A DNA stretch of 64,000 nt from JAOPZW01 sp963851295 (GTDB taxonomy: Bacteria; Actinomycetota; Thermoleophilia; Solirubrobacterales; Solirubrobacteraceae), in assembly GCA_963851295.1 (NCBI GenBank), contig CAWKOS010000009.1, positions 248,001-312,000 on the forward strand. The letters are read 5' to 3'. Below are positions 54,153 through 64,000 of the stretch, one piece after another (position 1 is the stretch's first letter; each line of letters starts with the position of its first letter). The position numbers and the translations under genes are program-made. The notes beneath the pieces were generated by a model, which saw only the letters and a program-made list of their open reading frames with translations, was not told the origin of the DNA and did no database searches.

Positions 54153-55762
54153 GCCTCCTCGTCGGCCGGGGCCGGCGACTGCTCGTCGGGCGCCGGAGCC
54201 TCGGGGTCGGGCTCGGCGACCGGGGCGGCGTCGGGGTCGGCGATCGCCTCGGGCTCGACCGGGGCCGCGGCCTCGGGCTCGGCCGCCGGAGCGGGAGCCT
54301 CCGCCTCGGGCTCGGCCACCGGAGCGGCAGCCTCCGCCTCCGGCTCGGCCACCGGAGCGGCAGCCTCGGCCTCCGGCTCGGCCACCGGAGCGGCAGCCTC
54401 GGCCTCGGGCTCGGCCACCGGAGCGGGAGTCTCCGCCTTGGGCTCGGCCACCGGAGCGGCAGCCTCGGCCTCGGGCTCGGCCACCGGAGCGGCAGCCCCG
54501 GCCTCCGGCTCGGCCGCCGGAGCCGCCGTCGGCGAGGACGCGAAGACGTCCTCGCTCAGGCCCAGCTCGGGCAGGTCGTCGAGGTCGCCGGCGCCCTCGG
54601 AGACGGCCTGCGGCCCCTCCACGACGCGCGAGGGCAGGATCTGGCCCTCGACGCGCTTGACCGACAGCGACAGGCGGCGGCGCTCGGTGTCGATCTCGAG
54701 GATGCGCACCTTCACGTCGTCGCCCGGCTGCACGACCTCGCGCGGGTTCTCGACGTGGTGGTTGGCCAGCTCGGAGATGTGGACGAGGCCCTCGACGCCG
54801 TCGAGGATCTCGACGAAGGCGCCGAAGGTGACGACCTTGGTGACGGTCCCCTCGAGCTCGTCGCCGACGTTGTAGGTGTCGACCACGCGCTGCCACGGGT
54901 CCTCCTGGGTCTGCTTGAGGCCCAGGGAGATGCGCTGGCGGTCGCGATCGATGTCGAGCACCTTGACCTGCACGGTGTCGCCGATGTTGAGGACCTCGCT
55001 CGGGTGGTTGACGTGCGACCACGAGAGCTCGGAGATGTGGATCAGGCCGTCGATGCCGTTGAGGTCGACGAAGGCGCCGAAGTCCACGATGTTCGAGATC
55101 TGGCCCTCGACGATCATGCCCGGCTGCAGCTGGTCGAGGATCTCCTGGCGCTGCTCCTTGCGCTCCTCCTCGAGGACCGCGCGGCGGCTCAGGACGACGT
55201 TGTTGCGCGAGCGGTTGAGCTCGATGACCTTCGTCTCGATCTTCGTGCCCATGTACTCGTCGAGGTTGGGCACGCGGCGGATGTCGACCAGCGAGGCGGG
55301 CAGGAAGCCGCGCACCCCGAGGTCGATGATGAGGCCGCCCTTGACGACCTCGATGACGGTGCCCTCGACCGGATCGCCCGACTCCGCGGCCGCCTCGATG
55401 CGCCGCCATGCCTTCTCGAAGCGCGCGCGCTTCTTGGACATGATCAGGCGGCCGTCCTGGTCCTCCTTGGTCAGGACCAGCGCATCGACCTCCTCGCCGA
55501 GCTCGACCTCCTCGTGGGGGTCGACGTTCTTGCGGATGGAGAGCTCGTTGGAGGGGATGACCCCCTCGCTCTTGTAGCCGATGTCGACGAGGACCTCGTC
55601 GTTGTCGATGCGGACGACGCGGCCGGAGACGACCTCGCCTTCCTCGAAGGGGGCGAACGTGGCGTCGTAGTTCGGAACGATCTGCCCGTCGATCTCGAGA
55701 AGCAGGCCGTCGCTACCGTCGACGACCTTCGCGTCTGCGGGCGGGTTGAGGGTCTGGGTCAT
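54149..55762 (-). CDS. rpsA: 30S ribosomal protein S1
   Basis: The 537-residue protein has four S1/OB-fold repeats (about residues 37-105, 123-190, 208-278, 295-365: for example GMIVEGQISNIVDFGAFVDL, GDELEGTVTKVVTFGAFVEI). It binds mRNA on the small subunit. It ends in an Ala/Pro/Glu-rich tail from about 415, made largely of 11-residue units encoded by a 33-nt array (54276-54530). ATG 55762. It is the first gene of the rpsA-coaE-SLT unit. Confidence 0.96.
   Translation of the reverse strand: MTQTLNPPADAKVVDGSDGLLLEIDGQIVPNYDATFAPFEEGEVVSGRVVRIDNDEVLVDIGYKSEGVIPSNELSIRKNVDPHEEVELGEEVDALVLTKEDQDGRLIMSKKRARFEKAWRRIEAAAESGDPVEGTVIEVVKGGLIIDLGVRGFLPASLVDIRRVPNLDEYMGTKIETKVIELNRSRNNVVLSRRAVLEEERKEQRQEILDQLQPGMIVEGQISNIVDFGAFVDLNGIDGLIHISELSWSHVNHPSEVLNIGDTVQVKVLDIDRDRQRISLGLKQTQEDPWQRVVDTYNVGDELEGTVTKVVTFGAFVEILDGVEGLVHISELANHHVENPREVVQPGDDVKVRILEIDTERRRLSLSVKRVEGQILPSRVVEGPQAVSEGAGDLDDLPELGLSEDVFASSPTAAPAAEPEAGAAAPVAEPEAEAAAPVAEPKAETPAPVAEPEAEAAAPVAEPEAEAAAPVAEPEAEAAAPVAEPEAEAPAPAAEPEAAAPVEPEAIADPDAAPVAEPDPEAPAPDEQSPAPADEEA
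54276..54530 (-). repeat. 33-nt tandem repeat array inside rpsA
   Basis: The string GGCTCGG recurs at 54276, 54309, 54342, 54375, 54408, 54441, 54474 and 54507, exactly 33 nt apart, eight units in frame. They encode variants of PVAEPEAEAAA. Variation is mainly at third codon positions and a few residues. It gives S1 a flexible acidic tail whose length may vary between strains. Confidence 0.85.
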
Positions 55763-55804
55763 GTGACGGCGTAGGGTAGCGCAGGCCGACATGGGGCGAG
55801 TTCC

Positions 55805-55810
55805 TAGAAT
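55805..55810 (+). promoter_or_regulatory. -10 element before the FAD reductase gene
   Basis: TAGAAT lies 11 nt before the ATG at 55822, so the leader is at most a few nucleotides. It sits in the 59-nt divergent gap with rpsA. Confidence 0.45.
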
Positions 55811-55821
55811 CCCCTGCCCGG

Positions 55822-56937
55822 ATGCCGGTTCGAGCCACCAAACGGGGTGCCGAGCGCACCCCCCTGCAGGGCGAATGGGACGTCGTCGTGGCCGGCGCGA
55901 GCTTCGCCGGCCTGGCCGTCTGCCGCGAGCTCTCGAAACCATCCCGCCCACCCGCCCGGGTGCTCATGGTGGACCGCTACGAGGTCGGCGAGCGCCAGAC
56001 GAGCGCGTGCGCGGCTCCCACCGACTGGCTGGTCGCGCTGGGGCTCGAGGGCTCGATGCGCCAGACCTTCCGCGACCTCGTCATCCACACCCCGCTGAAG
56101 AGCTTCCGCTGGACCCTTCCGTGGACGTTCTCGACCTTCGACTACCCCGAGCTCTGCGCGCTCCTGCGCGCCCAGGCGCCCGACGTGCAGTTCGAGACCG
56201 CGACGGTCACCGGGCGCACGGACTTCACGCTGCACACCGACCGCGGGGACCTCACGGCGCCCCTGGTCATCGACGCCCTCGGCTGGCGGCGGGTGCTCTC
56301 CAACGCCCCGAAGGCCATTCAGCCCCCGGACGCGCGCCTGTCGCGCGGGCTCGAGGTCCATCCCCACGCCTCCGGCGACGACCTCGAGCTGTGGCTGGAC
56401 CCCGCCTACGTGCGCGCGGGCTACTCGTGGAGCTTCCCGGCGCGCGACGAGCTGCGCGTCGGCGTCGGCTCCTTCGATCCCCGCGACCACGTCAAGGAGC
56501 CGACCGTGCGCCTGGCCGGCGACCTCGAGGTTCCCGCCGTCCGCTACCAGGGCAACTGGATCCCGCACCAGATGCGCGCGCCCACCGAGGACGGCATCTT
56601 CTTCGCCGGCGACAGCGCCGGGCACTGCCTGCCCACGACGGCCGAGGGCATCCGCACGGCGCTGTACTTCGGCCTGGCCTGCGGACGCGAGCTGCGGCTC
56701 GTGATCGACGGCCGCCAGACGCGCGAGCAGGCCCTGCGCCGCTACGCCGAGTTCTGCGAGGAGCACCGCTGGGCCTTCACCTGGCTGCTGCGCGTCCAGC
56801 GCTGGGTCGGGCGGCTGAATCCCTATCCGGCGATGACGAGCGCGCTGGAGCTCATGGACCACCAGGCCTTCGTCGACTGGTCCTTCGGCCGCTACCTCGA
56901 GATCGCGCCGCCGGAGTTCGTCGCGGCGCCCGCCTGA
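55822..56937 (+). CDS. Geranylgeranyl-reductase-family FAD oxidoreductase
   Basis: The 371-residue protein has an N-terminal FAD site (DVVVAGASFAGLAVCREL), a middle ligand region and the C-terminal FAD motif FAGDSAGHCLPTTAEGIRTALYFGLACG. The layout resembles geranylgeranyl reductases and digeranylgeranylglycerophospholipid reductases that reduce isoprenoid double bonds. The substrate here is not known; menaquinone or polyprenyl chains are candidates. It diverges from rpsA. Confidence 0.85.
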   Translation: MPVRATKRGAERTPLQGEWDVVVAGASFAGLAVCRELSKPSRPPARVLMVDRYEVGERQTSACAAPTDWLVALGLEGSMRQTFRDLVIHTPLKSFRWTLPWTFSTFDYPELCALLRAQAPDVQFETATVTGRTDFTLHTDRGDLTAPLVIDALGWRRVLSNAPKAIQPPDARLSRGLEVHPHASGDDLELWLDPAYVRAGYSWSFPARDELRVGVGSFDPRDHVKEPTVRLAGDLEVPAVRYQGNWIPHQMRAPTEDGIFFAGDSAGHCLPTTAEGIRTALYFGLACGRELRLVIDGRQTREQALRRYAEFCEEHRWAFTWLLRVQRWVGRLNPYPAMTSALELMDHQAFVDWSFGRYLEIAPPEFVAAPA

Positions 56938-56976
56938 GCGCTCAAGAACGCCTCCCGCGCGACCGACCACCTTGAC

Positions 56977-59211
56977 GTGGTCCGGTCTCTGCCCTCGCTC
57001 CTGCTGCGTCCCGCCGTCGCGGGGCTCGACCGCCTGCGCCTGGCGCACAAGCTCGTGCTCATCGCGCTCGTGCTCATCGCGCCCGCGCTCTACGCGACCT
57101 GGCAGTTCCGCGCCCAGCAGGAGACCCAGATCGCCTTCAGCGCCAAGGAGCGCGTCGGCATCGAGGAGATCGTGCCCGCCGGGCGGCTGCTGACCGAGCT
57201 GGCCACGGCGCGCTCGCTGGCCGTGCGCTCGGCCGGCGGCGACGCGACCGCCACGAGCAGCCTGCCCGCCGCGCGTCACGATGTCGAAGGCGCCGCCGCC
57301 GCCCTCGACGCGACCGACCGCCGCGTCGGGCGCACGCTCGGCACCACCGCCGCGTGGAAGCGCCTGCGCGGACAGATCGCCGCCACGGTCCCCGCGAAGC
57401 CGTCCAGCGCGGCCGCCGCGCTGAGCGCCTACGGGCGCCTGACGGCCGCCGTCACGCGCCTGATCGTGCAGGCGGGCAACGAGTCGAACCTCATCCTCGA
57501 CCCTGACCTCGACTCCTACTACCTGATGGACGCGCTGGTCAACAAGGCGCCGGTCGCGCTCGACACGGCGGGCCGGGTCACCAGCCGCGAGATCGCGATG
57601 GTCGCCTCCGGCCGCGGCACCGAGGCCGAGCGCATCCTGCTCGCCGTCGACCAGGGCGTGCTCTCGAGCGCCGTCGACGGCATCCGCTCGGGCCTGGCCA
57701 CCGCCTACGCCAACACGGACGACCCGCTGATGCGCAAGCGCCTCGACCCCCCGCTCGCGCTCGTCTCGGGCTCGAGCGCGTCGCTCGGCCTCGAGCTCTC
57801 GCGCGCGGTGCACCGCGGCCCGGACGGCACGGCCGCCACCATCTTCGGCAGCGACTCGGTCACGAGCGCCGCCGCGCTGCAGAACCGCCTGGCGCCGGAG
57901 CTCGACGGCCTGCTCGCCGCCCGCGTCGACGACCTGCGCGCCGCCGCCCGCCGCGCCTACCTCGCCGTCGGCCTGGGCATCGCGCTCGCCGCCTACCTCT
58001 TCCTCGCCTTCTTCCGCGCGCTGACGCGCTCGGTGCGGCGCATGGTCGCCACGGCCGACGCGATCGCCGAGGGCGACCTCGACCAGGACCACGACGTCTC
58101 CAGCCGGGACGAGATCGGCGCCCTCGCCCAGGCCTTCGGGCGGATGGTCTCCTACCTGCGCGAGGCCGCCGACGCGGCCGGGCGCATCGCCCGCGGCGAC
58201 CTCACCGTGCAGCCCAGCCCGCGCTCGGAGGCCGACGTCTTCGGCTTCGCCTTCTCGAGCATGGCCGCTCAGCTGCGCACGCTGGTCGGGCGCCTCTCGA
58301 CGTCCGCCGCCAGGCTCGGCGCCGCCTCGCAGCAGATGGCCGACACCTCGGAGGACGCCGGCCGCGCCGTCGAGGAGATCGCGGTCGCGATGGAGGGCAT
58401 GTCGAGCGGCGCGCGCGAGCAGGTCGACGCCGTCGTGCGCACCCGCTCGCTGGCCGAGGAGATGGCCGGCGCCTCGCGCGCCTCGGCCGATCAGGCCACC
58501 GCCACGCGCCGCAGCGCCGAGGAGACGCGCGCCCTGGCGCGCGAGGGCGCCGAGACGGTGTCCGCCGCCTCGCAGGCGATGCAGGGCCTGAGCGCGAGCT
58601 CCGGCCGCGCCACCGAGGAGATCCGCGAGCTCGGAGCCAAGTCCGGCCAGATCGGCACGATCGTCGACACCATCGCCGGCATCGCCGAGCAGACCAACCT
58701 GCTCGCCCTCAACGCCGCCATCGAGGCCGCGCGCGCCGGCGAGCACGGCCGCGGCTTCGCCGTCGTCGCCGACGAGGTCCGCAAGCTCGCCGAGGAGTCG
58801 GCCCGCGCCACGGCCGCGGTCGCGGCGCTCGTCGACGAGGTTCAGGGCCAGACGCGCCGCGCCATCGACGCCGTCGCCGCCGGGACGCGTGTCGGCGAGG
58901 ACGGCGTGCGCGCCGTCGAGGCCGCCCGCGCCTCGTTCGAGCGCATCGACGCCGCCGTCGACGCCATGGCCGAGCGCGTCGCGCAGATCGCCGCCGCGGT
59001 CGAGGAGGTCGCCGACGGCAGCGACCGCGTCCGCGGTGACATCGACACCGTCGCCGAGGTCGCCGAGCGCTCGTCGGCCTCGACCGACCAGGTCTCGGCC
59101 TCCACCCAGCAGACCACCGCGGCGACCCAGGAGATCACCGCGTCGGCCGGCGAGCTGGCGCGCACCGCCGACGAGCTCGAGGCGCTCGTCGGGACCTTCC
59201 GGCTGTCCTAG
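56977..59211 (+). CDS. Methyl-accepting chemotaxis-type receptor
   Basis: The 744-residue protein has TM1 (about 22-42), a large extracytoplasmic helical sensor domain with NESNLILDPDLDSYYLMDAL, TM2 (about 327-347), HAMP-like segments, and a signalling domain with the conserved hairpin tip GIAEQTNLLALNAAIEAARAGEHGRGFAVVADEVRKLAEES. It would control a CheA kinase. No che or flagellar gene lies in the window, so it may signal to another pathway. GTG start at 56977. Confidence 0.92.
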   Translation: MVRSLPSLLLRPAVAGLDRLRLAHKLVLIALVLIAPALYATWQFRAQQETQIAFSAKERVGIEEIVPAGRLLTELATARSLAVRSAGGDATATSSLPAARHDVEGAAAALDATDRRVGRTLGTTAAWKRLRGQIAATVPAKPSSAAAALSAYGRLTAAVTRLIVQAGNESNLILDPDLDSYYLMDALVNKAPVALDTAGRVTSREIAMVASGRGTEAERILLAVDQGVLSSAVDGIRSGLATAYANTDDPLMRKRLDPPLALVSGSSASLGLELSRAVHRGPDGTAATIFGSDSVTSAAALQNRLAPELDGLLAARVDDLRAAARRAYLAVGLGIALAAYLFLAFFRALTRSVRRMVATADAIAEGDLDQDHDVSSRDEIGALAQAFGRMVSYLREAADAAGRIARGDLTVQPSPRSEADVFGFAFSSMAAQLRTLVGRLSTSAARLGAASQQMADTSEDAGRAVEEIAVAMEGMSSGAREQVDAVVRTRSLAEEMAGASRASADQATATRRSAEETRALAREGAETVSAASQAMQGLSASSGRATEEIRELGAKSGQIGTIVDTIAGIAEQTNLLALNAAIEAARAGEHGRGFAVVADEVRKLAEESARATAAVAALVDEVQGQTRRAIDAVAAGTRVGEDGVRAVEAARASFERIDAAVDAMAERVAQIAAAVEEVADGSDRVRGDIDTVAEVAERSSASTDQVSASTQQTTAATQEITASAGELARTADELEALVGTFRLS

Positions 59212-59229
59212 AAGCCGCGCCGCGGCGAC

Positions 59230-59246
59230 TGCTACAGTCCGTAGCA
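59230..59246 (+). promoter_or_regulatory. Operator/-10 of the toxin-antitoxin operon
   Basis: TGCTAC (59230-59235), AGTCC, GTAGCA (59241-59246) is a perfect inverted repeat directly before the antitoxin ATG at 59248. TACAGT (59233-59238) inside it can be a -10 box, so antitoxin binding would mask the promoter and the mRNA would be nearly leaderless. Confidence 0.65.
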
Positions 59247-59247
59247 A

Positions 59248-59514
59248 ATGCGACGCACCATCGCCCAACGCGACCTGCGCAACGAGGTGGCGAAGGTCCT
59301 GCGTGAGGCCGAGGCCGGCACCACGTTCACGATCACCGTCCGCGGGCAGCCCGTCGCGCAACTCGGCCCGCTCGAGGCGGCCCCCGCGCCCCGCGTCGAC
59401 GTCGAACGCGAGACGATCCGCGCGATCCTCGCGGAGCCCGTCGACACCGAGGCGTGGCAGGCGGATCTCGATGCGGGCGAGCTCCCGCTCGACGATCCGT
59501 GGCACGACCGGTGA
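59248..59514 (+). CDS. Phd/YefM-type antitoxin
   Basis: The 88-residue protein has the Phd/YefM N-terminal DNA-binding fold (RRTIAQRDLRNEVAKVLREAEAG, TFTITVRGQPVAQLGPLEA) and an acidic C-terminal tail (DTEAWQADLDAGELPLDDPW) that would bind and block the toxin. The toxin GTG overlaps its stop, and an inverted-repeat operator abuts its start. Confidence 0.9.
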   Translation: MRRTIAQRDLRNEVAKVLREAEAGTTFTITVRGQPVAQLGPLEAAPAPRVDVERETIRAILAEPVDTEAWQADLDAGELPLDDPWHDR

Positions 59515-59900
59515 CCGCGCTGCTCGACACGTCGGTGGTCATCGCCACGGACGAGCGCGGCGAGCTTGGGCTGCCCGACGCCGCAGCGATTTCCGTGATC
59601 ACCCTCGGCGAGCTGCGCGCCGGCGTGCTGCGCGCTGCCGACGCCCGGTTGCGCGCCGCGCGTGCGCATCGGCTCGCCGCGGTGCGCAGGGCGTTCGCCG
59701 CACTGCCCGTCGACGAGGACGTCGCCGAGCGCTACGGCGAGGCGCTCGCGGCGGCGCGCGACCTGGGCCGCGGCGCGAAGGCCACCGACCTGCTCATCAT
59801 CGCCACGGCAGCCGCCGGAGGCAGGACCCTGTACACGCTCGACGGATCGCAGGCCGCGCTGGCACGCGAGCTGCGGGTCCCGGTCGGCCCGCTGGCCTAG
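59511..59900 (+). CDS. VapC-type PIN-domain toxin
   Basis: The 129-residue protein has the four acidic PIN residues: Asp6 (LLDTSVV), Glu34 (TLGELRAG), Asp93 (AKATDLLIIATA) and Asp111 (TLDGSQAAL). It is expected to be a magnesium-dependent ribonuclease held in check by the upstream antitoxin. GTG at 59511 overlaps the antitoxin TGA (GTGA). It converges on polA with a 19-nt gap. Confidence 0.92.
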   Translation: MTALLDTSVVIATDERGELGLPDAAAISVITLGELRAGVLRAADARLRAARAHRLAAVRRAFAALPVDEDVAERYGEALAAARDLGRGAKATDLLIIATAAAGGRTLYTLDGSQAALARELRVPVGPLA

Positions 59901-59919
59901 AAGCCGCGCGCTCGCGCGG

Positions 59920-62517
59920 CTACTTCGCGGCCAGCCAGGTCTGCCCCACGCCGACGTCCACCTCCAGCGGCGGTGTGCGATCGCCCCAGGGCGCGAGCAT
60001 CTCGCGCTCGACGAGCTCGCGCACGGCGTCGGCCTCCTCGGGCGGGCCCTCGAAGAGCAGCTCGTCGTGGATGGTGAGGATCATCCGCGTCGTCAGGTCG
60101 CTCTCGGCCAGGGCGCGGTGGGCGCCGATCATCGCGAGCTTCATGACGTCGGCGGCGGTGCCCTGGATCACGGTGTTGACGGCCAGGCGCTCGCCGAGCG
60201 AGCGGACCTGCCAGTTGCGCGCGCGCAGCTCGGGGATCTGGCGCCGGCGGCCGAAGAGCGTCGTCACGTGGCCCTGCTCGCGGGCGGACTCGATCGTCGT
60301 GCGGATGAACTCGGCGACCTTCGCGAAGCGCTCGAGGTAGGCGTCGATGAAGGCCTTGGCCTCCTCGCGCGGGATGTTCAGGCGGTCGGCGAGGCCGTAG
60401 TCGCTCAGCCCGTAGACGATCCCGTAGTTGATCATCTTCGACTTCGAGCGGTCCATCGGCGTCAGCTCGCTGGGGTCCTTGCCGAAGACCACCGAGCCGG
60501 TCGCGGTGTGCACGTCCTCCCCGCGCACGAAGATCTCCTCGAGCACCTTCTCCTCGGCGATGTGGGCCAGGATCCGCAGCTCCACCTGCGAGTAGTCGGC
60601 CGAGGTCAGCACGTTGCCGGGCGCGGCCTCGAAGCAGCCGCGGATCTCGCGGCCCAGCTCGGTGCGCACGGGCACGTTCTGCATGTTGGGGTTCGTCGAG
60701 GCCAGGCGCCCCGTGGTCGCGGCCGCCTGCACGAAGGTGGTGTGCACGCGCGACTCGGTGTCGGTGAGCTGGGGCAGGACGTCGAGGTAGGTCTTGAGGA
60801 TCTGGTTGAGCTCGCGCCAGCGCTCGATCTTGGGGATGATCTCGTGCTCGTGGCGGATCGCCTGCAGCACGCGGGCGTCGGTCGAGAAGCCGGTCTTGCC
60901 GCGGCGCTTGCGCGAGAGGCCGAGCTTCTCGAAGAGCACGGCGCCGAGCTGCTGGGGCGAGGCGATGACGAACTCCTCGCCCGCGAGGTCCCAGATCTCG
61001 CGCTCGAGGCCGTGGATCTCGTCGCGCACGCGCTTGTCGACCTCGGCCAGGCGGTCGCGGTTGAGGCGCACGCCCGCGACCTCCATGTCGCGCAGCACGC
61101 GGACGAGCGGCAGCTCGACCTCGGCCATCAACCACTCCAGGCCCCGGTCGTGGAGCTGCTCGCGCTGCCAGACCGCGAGCGCCTGCAGCACGACGGCGTC
61201 GGCGCCGGCCTGGTCGGGCACGTCGGAGGCCAGGCCGCGCTCCTCGCAGATCTCGCGGAAGGGGAAGCCGCGGCGCGCGGGCTCGAGCAGGTAGGCGGCG
61301 AGCACCGTGTCGTGGGTCAGGCCGGGCGGCACCACGCCGAGCTCCTTGGCGTCGTGGGCGACGACGGGGCGGTCGCCGAGCGCCGCCACGAGCGCCTCGG
61401 GGCCGTCGCAGGCGCCCACGAGGACGTTCTCGCCGGCGGCGACGCCGAAGCGCCAGTGGCTGTCGGCCGCCATGAGCTGGCCCTCGGGGACCTCGGGCGC
61501 GACGACCGCGACCGTGACCTCCTTGCCGCGCTCGAAGCCCGCGACGTCGGCGAGCGAGCCCTCGCGGACGCGGGCCTTGACGGTGACCTCGGCCACCGGG
61601 GCGGGCGCGGCGGCGTCGCCCTCGCCGAAGGCCTCCTCCAGGCGCGCGAGCGGCGCGCGCAGCTCGAACTCGCGGAAGACCTCGCGCAGGCGCGCGCGGT
61701 CGGGCTCGCGCGCCGCCTCGGCGACGGGATCGATCTCGACGGGGACGTCGAGCTTGATCGTGGCCAGGACCTTGGAGAGGCGCGCGTTGTCGGCGTGCTC
61801 GGCGAGGTTCTCCTTGCGCTTGGCGCCGGAGATGTCGTCGATGTGGTCGAGGACCTCCTCGAGCGAGCCGAAGCGCTGCAGCAGGTCCGACGCGGTCTTG
61901 TCGCCGATGCCCGGGACGCCGGGGATGTTGTCCGACGTGTCGCCCTTCAGGCCGTAGAAGTCGGGGATCAGCTCCGGGGCGATGCCGTAGCGGTCGATCA
62001 CGGCCTGGTGGTCGTAGATCTTCGTGTCGGTGATCCCGCGCCCCGTCGCCATCACCTTCACCCGCGACTCGGGGTCGATGATCTGGAAGGCGTCGCGGTC
62101 GCCGGTGACGACCATCACCGGCACGTTCTCGGCGCGCGCGCGGTCGGCGATGGTGGCGATGACGTCGTCGGCCTCGTAGCCCTCGACGGCGACGTTGCGG
62201 TAGCCGAAGGCGTCGACGAGCGGCTCGAGGTGCGGCCACTGCTCCTTGAGCAGGTCCGGGCGCGAGCGGCGCGTGGCCTTGTAGTCCTCGGAGACCTCCT
62301 TGCGCCCCGACGAGCCGGCGTCCCAGACCACGATCGTGGGCTTGGGGCCGTACTCGGTCAGCAGCTTCACGAGCATCGACGCGAAGCCGAAGATCGTGTT
62401 CGTGGGGAAGCCCGTCGAGGTCGCGATCGACTCCGGCAGGGCGAAGAACGCCCGGTAGGCCAGGGAGTTGCCGTCGATCAGGAAAAGCTCGTCGTGCCCG
62501 TTGGCCGCCACGGGCAT
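59920..62517 (-). CDS. polA: DNA polymerase I
   Basis: The 865-residue protein has an N-terminal 5'-nuclease domain (LIDGNSLAYRAFFALPES, VVTGDRDAFQI, GLKGDTSDNIPGVPGIGDKTA), a middle region where the usual DxE proofreading motif is not visible (VTVAVVAPEVPEGQLM), and the polymerase domain with motif A DYSQVELRI, motif B MDRSKSKMINYGIVYG and motif C TIHDELLFE. It fills gaps in repair and removes primers. ATG 62517 is used. It opens the conserved polA-rpsA-coaE-uvrB-uvrA order. Confidence 0.97.
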   Translation of the reverse strand: MPVAANGHDELFLIDGNSLAYRAFFALPESIATSTGFPTNTIFGFASMLVKLLTEYGPKPTIVVWDAGSSGRKEVSEDYKATRRSRPDLLKEQWPHLEPLVDAFGYRNVAVEGYEADDVIATIADRARAENVPVMVVTGDRDAFQIIDPESRVKVMATGRGITDTKIYDHQAVIDRYGIAPELIPDFYGLKGDTSDNIPGVPGIGDKTASDLLQRFGSLEEVLDHIDDISGAKRKENLAEHADNARLSKVLATIKLDVPVEIDPVAEAAREPDRARLREVFREFELRAPLARLEEAFGEGDAAAPAPVAEVTVKARVREGSLADVAGFERGKEVTVAVVAPEVPEGQLMAADSHWRFGVAAGENVLVGACDGPEALVAALGDRPVVAHDAKELGVVPPGLTHDTVLAAYLLEPARRGFPFREICEERGLASDVPDQAGADAVVLQALAVWQREQLHDRGLEWLMAEVELPLVRVLRDMEVAGVRLNRDRLAEVDKRVRDEIHGLEREIWDLAGEEFVIASPQQLGAVLFEKLGLSRKRRGKTGFSTDARVLQAIRHEHEIIPKIERWRELNQILKTYLDVLPQLTDTESRVHTTFVQAAATTGRLASTNPNMQNVPVRTELGREIRGCFEAAPGNVLTSADYSQVELRILAHIAEEKVLEEIFVRGEDVHTATGSVVFGKDPSELTPMDRSKSKMINYGIVYGLSDYGLADRLNIPREEAKAFIDAYLERFAKVAEFIRTTIESAREQGHVTTLFGRRRQIPELRARNWQVRSLGERLAVNTVIQGTAADVMKLAMIGAHRALAESDLTTRMILTIHDELLFEGPPEEADAVRELVEREMLAPWGDRTPPLEVDVGVGQTWLAAK

Positions 62518-62572
62518 CACGCTACAACGACCGCGCCGCACACCCCCGGCACCTGCCCGCAATATCCGCGCA

Positions 62573-62578
62573 TATGCT
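62573..62578 (+). promoter_or_regulatory. -10 element of a leaderless malic-enzyme mRNA
   Basis: TATGCT ends 7 nt before the ATG at 62586. The expected transcription start coincides with the start codon, and no Shine-Dalgarno is present. Confidence 0.45.
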
Positions 62579-62585
62579 CCCGGCG

Positions 62586-64000
<1,415 letters not shown>

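Noticed and set aside
54276..54530. Possible CRISPR array (regular 33-nt repeats)
   Set aside because: Units are directly adjacent without spacers and encode an in-frame tail of ribosomal protein S1.

Overview
The window is very GC-rich (roughly 74% by eye). It looks like a chromosome segment of an actinobacterium of the class Thermoleophilia, probably Solirubrobacterales. Reasons are the gene families, two BTAD-type regulators, an actinobacterial LexA box, many GTG/TTG starts, several leaderless-looking promoters, and the core gene order polA - rpsA - coaE - uvrB - uvrA (all on the minus strand), which matches the order I recall for Mycobacterium tuberculosis. The genus is inference; no rRNA, tRNA, CRISPR array, insertion sequence or phage gene was seen.

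Region 1 (1-17.5 kb) is an exopolysaccharide locus. A PAS-wHTH-BTAD regulator (cut by the left edge) diverges from an atypical LuxR-type regulator. The latter leads a tightly overlapping operon: polyprenyl-phosphate sugar transferase, TagA/WecG-type transferase, Wzx-like flippase, polysaccharide pyruvyl transferase, a double-domain GT2 and a hexapeptide acyltransferase. A family 4 glycosyltransferase, a Wzz-like chain-length protein and a Wzy/O-antigen-ligase-like protein follow. A converging minus-strand operon encodes an acetyltransferase, an unrecognised lipoprotein, a GT2, an FkbM methyltransferase and another glycosyltransferase. This is a full Wzx/Wzy-type set.

Region 2 (17.5-26 kb) holds a LysM lytic transglycosylase, a GAF-GAF-GGDEF-HD-GYP c-di-GMP enzyme that could control the polysaccharide locus, an ECF41 sigma factor with a textbook ECF41 promoter and a SnoaL-like partner, an ArsR-like regulator, a pair of bacterial PH-domain membrane proteins and an AraC regulator.

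Region 3 (26-44 kb) carries uvrA (with an SOS box), an MFS pump with a TetR regulator, small membrane proteins, a glycoside hydrolase, a cupin/TetR divergent pair, secreted proteins, an amidohydrolase-type decarboxylase, a DivIVA-like protein, mutY, a G1 peptidase, a 2-Cys peroxiredoxin and uvrB.

Region 4 (44-64 kb) carries a frameshifted ATPase-BTAD regulator, a large secreted SGNH hydrolase, an APC permease, a self-regulating ArsR, a secreted protein, SLT - coaE - rpsA, an FAD reductase, a chemoreceptor, a Phd/VapC-type toxin-antitoxin pair, polA and a malic enzyme cut by the right edge.

The most novel-looking signal is a pair of related, non-coding, highly palindromic elements filling the two longest intergenic gaps (about 22,998-23,176 and 29,081-29,378). 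They share collinear blocks, long imperfect inverted arms and a central GTCCTG...CAGGAC hairpin.
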